A stretch of DNA of 43,885 nucleotides from Bacteroidales bacterium UBA1309. GTDB lineage: Bacteria > Bacteroidota > Bacteroidia > Bacteroidales > Dysgonomonadaceae. The notes under the pieces were generated by a model, which saw only the letters and a program-made list of their open reading frames with translations, did not search any database and was not told where the DNA came from. Shown here piece by piece: positions 42,641 through 43,885 of this stretch. Both the position numbers and the translations under genes were made by a program. Each line of letters opens with the position of its first letter. The first letter of the stretch is position 1. The stretch is taken from positions 11,097-54,981 of the forward strand of contig DBTT01000049.1 in the NCBI GenBank assembly GCA_002307185.1, written 5' to 3'.

Positions 42641-43513
42641 ATGATCCAAATTAACAACGGAATACTCGAAGCTTCTTTTCTTGCAAAAGGTGCTGAACTC
42701 AAATCGCTCATCACCCTCCAATCTGAAAAAGAGTGGATATGGGAAGCAAATCCTGTCTTTTGGGGAAAGACCAGCCCCATACTTTTTCCCATTGTTGGAG
42801 GGCTGAAAAACGACACCTATCGCTTCAAAGGCGAAAGTTTCCAACTTCCCCGTCATGGCTTTGCCCGGGATATGGAATTTGAAGTTCGCAAGCACGAAAA
42901 CAACTTGGTCGTTTTCGGATTGGCAAGCTCCGAAAAGACACTGCGATTGTTCCCTTTCGATTTTGACTTGGAGGTCGAATACAGCTTGGAAGACAATGCC
43001 CTTTTGGTGCAATATCGGGTAAGAAATGTTTCGGAAGAAAACCAGCTTTGGTTTTCCTTGGGAGCGCATCCTGCTTTTACCATCGAGGTGAATGAACAGA
43101 AGTCATTCAGCGATTACATGCTCAATTTTGAAGAAGATGAGGCTTTGCACCCTCACCCGCTGCACAACAATTTGCTGCAACGAAAAAGAGAAAACATCAC
43201 CTTGCAAAATGGCGGATTGCCTCTTTCTTATCCCCTTTTCGAGAACGATGCGCTCGTGCTAACCGACTTGGAAAGCCAACGCATTATCCTAAGCAACTCT
43301 AAAGACAATGAAAAATTGATTTTCAGCTTCTCCAACTTTCCTTATTTCGGAATTTGGTCGGCAAAGAATGCGAACTTCGTGTGCTTGGAACCTTGGGCTG
43401 GAATCGCCGATTTTGAAGACCACAATGGGGAATTGACCGAAAAATTCGGAATTAATACCTTGCAGCCAAAGGCGGAATGGGTAGCGGAATGGAAAGTGGA
43501 AGTGTTGGAGTGA
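42641..43513 (+). CDS. Aldose 1-epimerase family protein (YeaD/LacX-like)
   Basis: A 290-residue cytoplasmic mutarotase-fold protein without a signal peptide. The frame opens with a TTG at 42602, which falls inside the -7 box; ATG 42641 gives the usual MIQINNGILEASFLAKGAEL start. His72 in PRHGFARD and the His in LGAHPAFTI correspond to the active-site histidines of the family, and CLEPWAG carries the expected Glu. It is distant from the lipoprotein epimerase at 3881-5011. Members may act on hexose-6-phosphates or other sugars, so substrate is open. It has its own promoter and no obvious partner. Confidence 0.9.
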   Translation: MIQINNGILEASFLAKGAELKSLITLQSEKEWIWEANPVFWGKTSPILFPIVGGLKNDTYRFKGESFQLPRHGFARDMEFEVRKHENNLVVFGLASSEKTLRLFPFDFDLEVEYSLEDNALLVQYRVRNVSEENQLWFSLGAHPAFTIEVNEQKSFSDYMLNFEEDEALHPHPLHNNLLQRKRENITLQNGGLPLSYPLFENDALVLTDLESQRIILSNSKDNEKLIFSFSNFPYFGIWSAKNANFVCLEPWAGIADFEDHNGELTEKFGINTLQPKAEWVAEWKVEVLE

Positions 43514-43885
43514 AATCACCACGCACGACCACTCCAAAGCGCTCTCCCGGGTAAGAATCTATCATTACCCTGGATTTGAGGTGAACATGCTTTATCAATT
43601 GGCTGAAAGTTGTCCCCGCTTTCAGCTTATCTTGCAGCTTATTGCGGCACAGCATTATGCAAGGCAGCACCCGACCAACCGCTTTCGGGTACCCTTTTAG
43701 TTAAAACTCACCCCCGAAATAAAGTTAAATAAACATAACGTAAACCTTCCGAATCCCTTCCCTCCATTTTTCAATAACGCAAATAAAATATATATTATCG
43801 ATCTGCCGGGACTTCCCCCGGGAGCCAATCCATTGTTTTAAAATAAGTGAAACGAGGGGAGGTGCACAACCTACATATATAGGAA
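43514..43885. other. Non-coding tail rich in small hairpins
   Basis: Three consecutive inverted repeats are visible: GGGTAA/TTACCC (43549-43554, 43565-43570), GCTGAAAG/CTTTCAGC (43602-43609, 43619-43626) and ACCCGA/TCGGGT (43669-43674, 43685-43690). One of them probably ends the epimerase transcript, though none has a clean U-run. From 43740 on, the sequence is AT-rich with a CCGGG...CCCGG pair near 43808-43821. I see no tRNA, riboswitch or CDS that I can support. Confidence 0.45.

Noticed and set aside
43452..43670. Minus-strand frame of 72 codons overlapping the end of the epimerase gene
   Set aside because: The part outside the epimerase gene looks protein-like (IKHVHLKSRVMIDSYPGERFG), but it ends inside the neighbouring gene, overlaps three hairpins, and I cannot match it to a family.

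Overview
The window looks like chromosome of a Bacteroidota bacterium, most likely of the order Bacteroidales. Three things point there: promoters follow the Bacteroidota pattern (a -7 box TAnnTTTG, often with TTG about 20 bases upstream, rather than TATAAT/TTGACA); the gene set includes the GlsA/GlsB glycine-lipid acyltransferases, GldH and the two-ACT-domain form of SerB; and many exported proteins carry short Bacteroidota-style signal peptides ending in AQ or a lipobox Cys. Species cannot be fixed from sequence reading alone.

Layout. 1-1237: serB. 1401-1650: an unannotated, frameshifted IS4-type transposase remnant. 1757-3585: glsA-glsB for glycine lipids (minus strand). 3881-5011: a lipoprotein aldose 1-epimerase, closed by a bidirectional terminator shared with the facing operon. 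5095-11960: a six-gene minus-strand operon of tolC-like, adaptor and RND pump genes, followed by a PII-like protein, a DUF2892 membrane protein and a SAM methyltransferase. Its promoter sits inside a concentric set of inverted repeats that looks like an operator. 12273-13241: exported protein with a FlgD-like C-terminal domain. 13368-14375: asd, facing ppc (14491-17124). 17394-19948: trmH/spoU-like, terC and a LuxR-type regulator. 20520-21251: an internally duplicated helical protein of unknown function. 21723-29320: a long minus-strand housekeeping run reading M23 peptidase, dxr, rseP, metF, holB, ricT, gldH. 29750-34240: a MarR-controlled EmrAB/TolC-type efflux operon with a clear autoregulatory dyad. 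34813-37431: valS. 37883-42553: a siderophore module (TonB-dependent receptor, exported esterase, PepSY reductase-like membrane protein). 42641-43513: a second aldose-epimerase-family gene. The last 370 bases are non-coding and rich in small hairpins.

The two efflux operons are independent systems with different, non-matching palindromes at their promoters. The siderophore module reads as uptake, then hydrolysis, then iron reduction. The dxr-rseP-holB-ricT-gldH run is ordinary core synteny.

The most unusual signal is non-coding. Two arrays, 20115-20324 and 34435-34644, each consist of ten degenerate units with an exact 21-base period and no indels, but have unrelated consensus sequences. Each lies beyond a 27-base hairpin placed just after a minus-strand gene (the duplicated helical protein; valS). 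The two hairpins are variants of one another and show compensatory base changes. The shared order gene, hairpin, 21-base array suggests a composite element that I cannot match to any family I know.
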